A stretch of DNA of 64,000 nucleotides from CAZPDM01 sp964585305 (GTDB taxonomy: Bacteria; Planctomycetota; Uabimicrobiia; Uabimicrobiales; JABWCH01), in assembly GCA_964585305.1 (NCBI GenBank), contig CAZPDM010000007.1, positions 1 to 64,000 on the forward strand. Reading direction: 5' to 3'. Positions 60,862 through 64,000 of this stretch are shown piece by piece (within the stretch, counting starts at the first letter, position 1; each line of letters begins with the position of its first letter). The translations under genes were made by a program, and so were the position numbers. The notes under the pieces are model-generated. The model ran no database searches and was not told where the DNA came from. It was given only the letters and a program-made list of their open reading frames with translations.

Positions 60862-61212
60862 TTATTCTATTTTCCAACTATTTTTAAGACGATGTGCAAC
60901 GCCATCAATTTCTAAAAGAGTCAGATCAATATTAATATTTCTGTCTGTAACAACAAGCAAACATGCTAAATCAACATCAACGAATACAATTCTACCATGA
61001 GCAGACATGAGTATTAAACGATTAAATTTTTCCTGCCCTAGTAATTTAAGATTTTTCTTTATAGAACGAATTGTATTGGATGCCATAGCTGCAACAATTT
61101 CTTCATTTAAGCCTTCACCTAAAACAGACATAATTACTAGTCCATCCGAACTAATAACCATGCTGCCTTTAACGCCAACTTCGCGATTTAGTTGTTGTAG
61201 TATCTTTCGCAT
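60862..61212 (-). CDS. Roadblock/LC7-domain protein 1 (MglB-like)
   Basis: This 116-residue protein is a minimal roadblock/LC7 domain: 'GVKGSMVISSDGLVIMSVLGEGL', 'EEIVAAMASNTIRSIKKNLKLLGQEKF', 'LILMSAHGRIVFVDVD', 'LLVVTDRNINIDL'. It matches MglB-type GTPase partners. It is the first gene of a three-gene set; the stop codon is 19 bases before the GTPase start. MglB is a GTPase-activating protein for MglA in known systems; the same is inferred here. Confidence 0.88.
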   Translation of the reverse strand: MRKILQQLNREVGVKGSMVISSDGLVIMSVLGEGLNEEIVAAMASNTIRSIKKNLKLLGQEKFNRLILMSAHGRIVFVDVDLACLLVVTDRNINIDLTLLEIDGVAHRLKNSWKIE

Positions 61213-61439
61213 AAAGATAAAATCCCTATAAGAAATTAGGGGAAATATGGAAATCTAACTTTTCTAAAAATATTAGAAAAGTTAAATGAAAAATATCTAT
61301 ATTAGCTAATAAAAGTATCACAATATTATCAAAATCTAAATTGCCAGTTTTTTGAGGATATTCTGTAATAATTCTTTCTACAGAATATTAGATAAAATAT
61401 GAATTAAAACAAAAATATCAAAGTGGATCAAGAAAATTT

Positions 61440-62570
61440 TTAGCTATTGGAACGATGAATATATGCCAATCTGGCAATTGCAACTTTTACTAAAAATTCT
61501 TGAATATGTTTACGCATTTGATCACGACGGACATTTTCTTGGCTTAAAAAAATATATATAACCTCTTCTGAGATAATAAAGTGGAAACTTCCTATAGGTG
61601 TTTCAAGTTCGCTTTTATGGAAGCGTCCTAAATCCATTTGTTTAGAAGATTCTTGGATTGCATTAAAAATGGACATTCCTATTTCGTAAACTAAATCAAT
61701 GGTTTCTACATCATCTTTTTTATATGAATTGATTAAATTTCCCGATTTGCTACATATCAACAAAACTCTTACTCCTGTCATTTCTTTTAAACCTTCTAAA
61801 GGTTCAATAAAAATCTCAGGAGTTATTGTTATTTTAGAAGAAGTATCTTTTTCTAATTTATAGTGTAATTGATGTTGATCTTCAATAGATTGTAATAAAA
61901 AATCCAAATTTTGATGTGGGGGTTGTGGAATTTTCTTTAAAACTTCTGATAGTTCTCTTACTACATCATCTTCTGGAGCAAAAAGAGCAATGCTTTTTAA
62001 TCGTTGCTGGGCTTTGGATAGCATACCAATTTGCAAATAAAATTTAGCAAGAGAAATCAGTGCTTTATAATTTTTATTATTGATTTCATAAGCTCTCTCT
62101 AAATTTTCCATCGCCAAACGACCATCTTTTTCCAAAAGATCCATATAAAAACGTCTTAATCTTAATTCACCAATGATAAGATATGCACTATCATCTTTAG
62201 GAAACATTTCAATAGAATCTCGACAATATTTTAATGTAGTATCTTCATCTCGAAGATCCGTATAAACTTCAGCAATTTGTGCGAAAACAGATGGGCTTGG
62301 ACGTTCTTCTATCATTTTTTTAAGAGCTTCAATTTCTTTTTGAGCTTGATTTTTCCGTAATCTAGAATATATTTCAAAAACTTCATCTACATCAGGAAAA
62401 CTATCTAATGCCTGTTTAGCTATTCTTATGGCATTATCAATATCCCCTATCTCCCAATATTTTTTTACTAATACTGTTAAATTATACGATGTAGGATCTT
62501 CCTTAGCAGCTTTTTCTAATTTTTCTAATTCTTTTTTATTTTTTATAGATTCGAATATTCCCATAACCAT
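61440..62570 (-). CDS. TPR protein with roadblock-like C-terminal domain
   Basis: The 376-residue soluble protein has TPR-type helical repeats over the first 220 residues ('LTVLVKKYWEIGDIDNAIRIAKQAL', 'AYLIIGELRLRRFY', 'NNKNYKALISLAKFYLQIGM'). A C-terminal domain (about 245-376) has the roadblock pattern 'GLKEMTGVRVLLICSKSGNLINSY', 'YEIGMSIFNAIQE' and 'GSFHFIISEEVIYIFLSQ'. That pairing would allow it to bind the adjacent GTPase/roadblock set. AAGG lies 8 bases before the first ATG; a second ATG two codons later is possible. It is about 230 bases from the roadblock operon. Confidence 0.75.
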   Translation of the reverse strand: MVMGIFESIKNKKELEKLEKAAKEDPTSYNLTVLVKKYWEIGDIDNAIRIAKQALDSFPDVDEVFEIYSRLRKNQAQKEIEALKKMIEERPSPSVFAQIAEVYTDLRDEDTTLKYCRDSIEMFPKDDSAYLIIGELRLRRFYMDLLEKDGRLAMENLERAYEINNKNYKALISLAKFYLQIGMLSKAQQRLKSIALFAPEDDVVRELSEVLKKIPQPPHQNLDFLLQSIEDQHQLHYKLEKDTSSKITITPEIFIEPLEGLKEMTGVRVLLICSKSGNLINSYKKDDVETIDLVYEIGMSIFNAIQESSKQMDLGRFHKSELETPIGSFHFIISEEVIYIFLSQENVRRDQMRKHIQEFLVKVAIARLAYIHRSNS

Positions 62571-62712
62571 AAAATAAACCTTAAACAGCTAATTCAAAAT
62601 ATATTTTCAATATGATTGTTCCGATTATCCGCTATAATAATGTAGAGTAATATATTGTACCATTTTTTAGAGAATGTTTGCTACAAACATTTTTACTATT
62701 TCATAAATTTTC

Positions 62713-63981
62713 TTATTTTTCATTACTATTTTTAGAGACTTCTCCATGGACACGTTGTAAATATTTTTTTATTTCCTGATCATTAGCCCCATGTCTCAAT
62801 GCACTAATAAAGGATTGTTGAGATAAGGAAAATTTTCGTTCATAAAAATAAAATATACCGGCATATTCATAAATATGCTTATTTTTCTGAGAATTTATGG
62901 CAAAAAATACAATTTCTTCAGGTTGTAAATTCTTTAGAGCAATTTTTGAAACTTTTCCATCATCTCCCTGTATATAAAAATTTTCTAAGGCATATTGCAT
63001 AATTTTTCCAACATAAACCTTACCATCTTTAGAAAAAATGGCTTTATTTAATCCTATATTGCTTCGAGCACCTTCATTTGCTATAGAAAATAACACACGA
63101 ACAGATTGGACTTCTTTCAATCGATTTCTAACTTCTGCTACCACTGTATTTTCAGAATTTATGTTCTGTAAACTATGCAAATCTTGCCAGAATTTTTCCA
63201 AATGTTGTTGAGCTTGTTGATATTCTCGGATTTTCATATAGTCCTCAAATTCTATAATAACTTGAGGTAATTTATCTGTATATTGTTTAATGTTATTATC
63301 ATCCATATTGCTAGTATGTGGTGCTATCTTAGTTTCTTGAGCATCCAGATTTTGATAAGTTTCTCGTAATGTCTGCCAAGTTGTGGAAAGTTCAGGGTTT
63401 GAAATAATATTTTGGCAAGCCTCTTCAAATAATAAGATCAGCCTTGGTGTAACTCTTGTAAAAATCTCAATTCGTCTCTCTTCTTGATTTAGTTGATGGA
63501 TTTCTCCTTGTTTTTCTCTCAAGAATTGAATTAAATTTTGTTCGGCAGCCCGCAAATTTTGCTCCGTAATTGGTTGATGAAATTTTTCATCTGCAATTTT
63601 CCATTTCCAACAACGTGCTAATAAATTCTTTTCCTTTTGCAATTCAATTTCTAAAGCAGGATCCCAAATTTTTTTGCTATCTTTTTTTTCCTGCAAATTT
63701 TTCATTTTCTGAAAAGAACTTGATATATTTTTCGGCAATTTTTGCCACAATTCTTGCAAAGCAATAATTTTTTTTTGGATATTTATATCAGAATCTTCTG
63801 GCATTTTTTCTATATTTGAATATCCCGTATTCCAAATAGAATAATCTATTCGTGGTAAATAGAAATGCTGCCATAATAAATATGCGAAAATAGGCAATCC
63901 AATTACTATAGCATATCCTAAAATAAGCAATAGTGTTCGCTTCCAAATATAGTTCCAGCGATATGAGATGTTCTCAGCCAT
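62713..63981 (-). CDS. Membrane-anchored coiled-coil protein of unknown function
   Basis: The 422-residue protein has one N-terminal membrane span (about 14-34, 'TLLLILGYAIVIGLPIFAYLLW') and a long helical region (about 60-270) with many Gln/Glu/Lys residues, probably coiled coil. The last 130 residues, with 'IFSKDGKVYVGKIMQYALENFYIQGDDGKVSKIAL', look like a small beta-rich domain followed by TPR-like helices. No family was recognised. It probably faces the periplasm. The start codon is 19 bases from the window edge, so neighbours upstream cannot be seen. It is the most distal member of the minus-strand cluster. Confidence 0.55.
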   Translation of the reverse strand: MAENISYRWNYIWKRTLLLILGYAIVIGLPIFAYLLWQHFYLPRIDYSIWNTGYSNIEKMPEDSDINIQKKIIALQELWQKLPKNISSSFQKMKNLQEKKDSKKIWDPALEIELQKEKNLLARCWKWKIADEKFHQPITEQNLRAAEQNLIQFLREKQGEIHQLNQEERRIEIFTRVTPRLILLFEEACQNIISNPELSTTWQTLRETYQNLDAQETKIAPHTSNMDDNNIKQYTDKLPQVIIEFEDYMKIREYQQAQQHLEKFWQDLHSLQNINSENTVVAEVRNRLKEVQSVRVLFSIANEGARSNIGLNKAIFSKDGKVYVGKIMQYALENFYIQGDDGKVSKIALKNLQPEEIVFFAINSQKNKHIYEYAGIFYFYERKFSLSQQSFISALRHGANDQEIKKYLQRVHGEVSKNSNEK

Positions 63982-64000
63982 GTTCCACTGCCCAGTTTTA

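Noticed and set aside
61257..61283. 11-bp hairpin upstream of the MglB-like gene as a terminator
   Set aside because: It is AT-rich with no T run on the coding strand. A second hairpin at 61358-61388 also lacks one, so neither could be assigned a function.

Overview
The window is about 64 kb of AT-rich bacterial chromosome. It has short intergenic gaps, clear Shine-Dalgarno sites, and sigma70-like promoters (TTGACA-17-TAAAAT) at several genes. No phage, transposase, rRNA or CRISPR array was seen. The gene content points to a Planctomycetota/PVC-like lineage or a similar signalling-rich anaerobe or facultative anaerobe. The clues are large membrane-anchored Ser/Thr kinases with TPR tails, PQQ-type propellers of the 'WPRFRG' type, squalene-cyclase-like toroid proteins, a DUF4416 protein, an MglA-type GTPase with roadblock proteins, many lipoproteins with Asn-rich linkers, and a hybrid-cluster protein. 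This placement is inferred from family content only; no phylogeny was run.

Layout. 1-2.3 kb (+): end of a serine-hydrolase-like gene, a PflX-type radical SAM protein and a toroid protein. 2.3-12 kb (mostly -): a TPR Ser/Thr kinase, serC, a PhaR-domain protein, a receiver-histidine kinase and a dihydrolipoamide dehydrogenase, with one small exported repeat protein on +. 12-14.6 kb (+): two exported proteins. 14.7-16.7 kb (-): a two-gene XdhC-type locus in which one gene is an XdhC-CoxI domain fused to a nucleotidyltransferase. 16.8-21.8 kb (+): replication block with a small unknown gene, dnaN, a DciA-like gene and gyrB. 21.8-25.4 kb (+): an SLC13 transporter, a cNMP-binding histidine kinase and a response regulator. 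25.4-31.9 kb: an L,D-transpeptidase-like protein, a small Bor-like lipoprotein, glyA, a parallel beta-helix lipoprotein, tRNA-Gly and hcp. 32-36.5 kb (-): a PstS-like lipoprotein, a CsgG/FlgO-like protein and a pyrimidine-nucleoside phosphorylase. 36.6-41.5 kb (+): a DUF805-toroid fusion, a membrane-anchored unknown and a methyltransferase. 41.5-45 kb: a SpoIID-type lipoprotein pair (-) and a PQQ propeller (+).

45-64 kb is the most distinctive part. It is almost all on the minus strand and is broken only by tatD and a DUF4416 gene. It encodes a Ser/Thr kinase, a membrane propeller protein with a zinc-ligand-like head, a lone OppC-like ABC permease, a 1134-residue receptor-like pseudokinase that has lost the HRD and DFG aspartates, a DUF4388-TPR-PQQ membrane protein, an MglA GTPase flanked by two roadblock proteins, a TPR protein with a roadblock-like C-terminus and a membrane-anchored coiled-coil protein. 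I read it as a candidate GTPase/kinase signalling module linked to the cell envelope. That role is inference.

Two families of non-coding repeats are spread between genes. One is a structured element of about 190-230 bp with two near-full copies, one copy that looks internally deleted and one isolated hairpin. The other is a two-part repeat, one copy of which carries about 100 extra bases.
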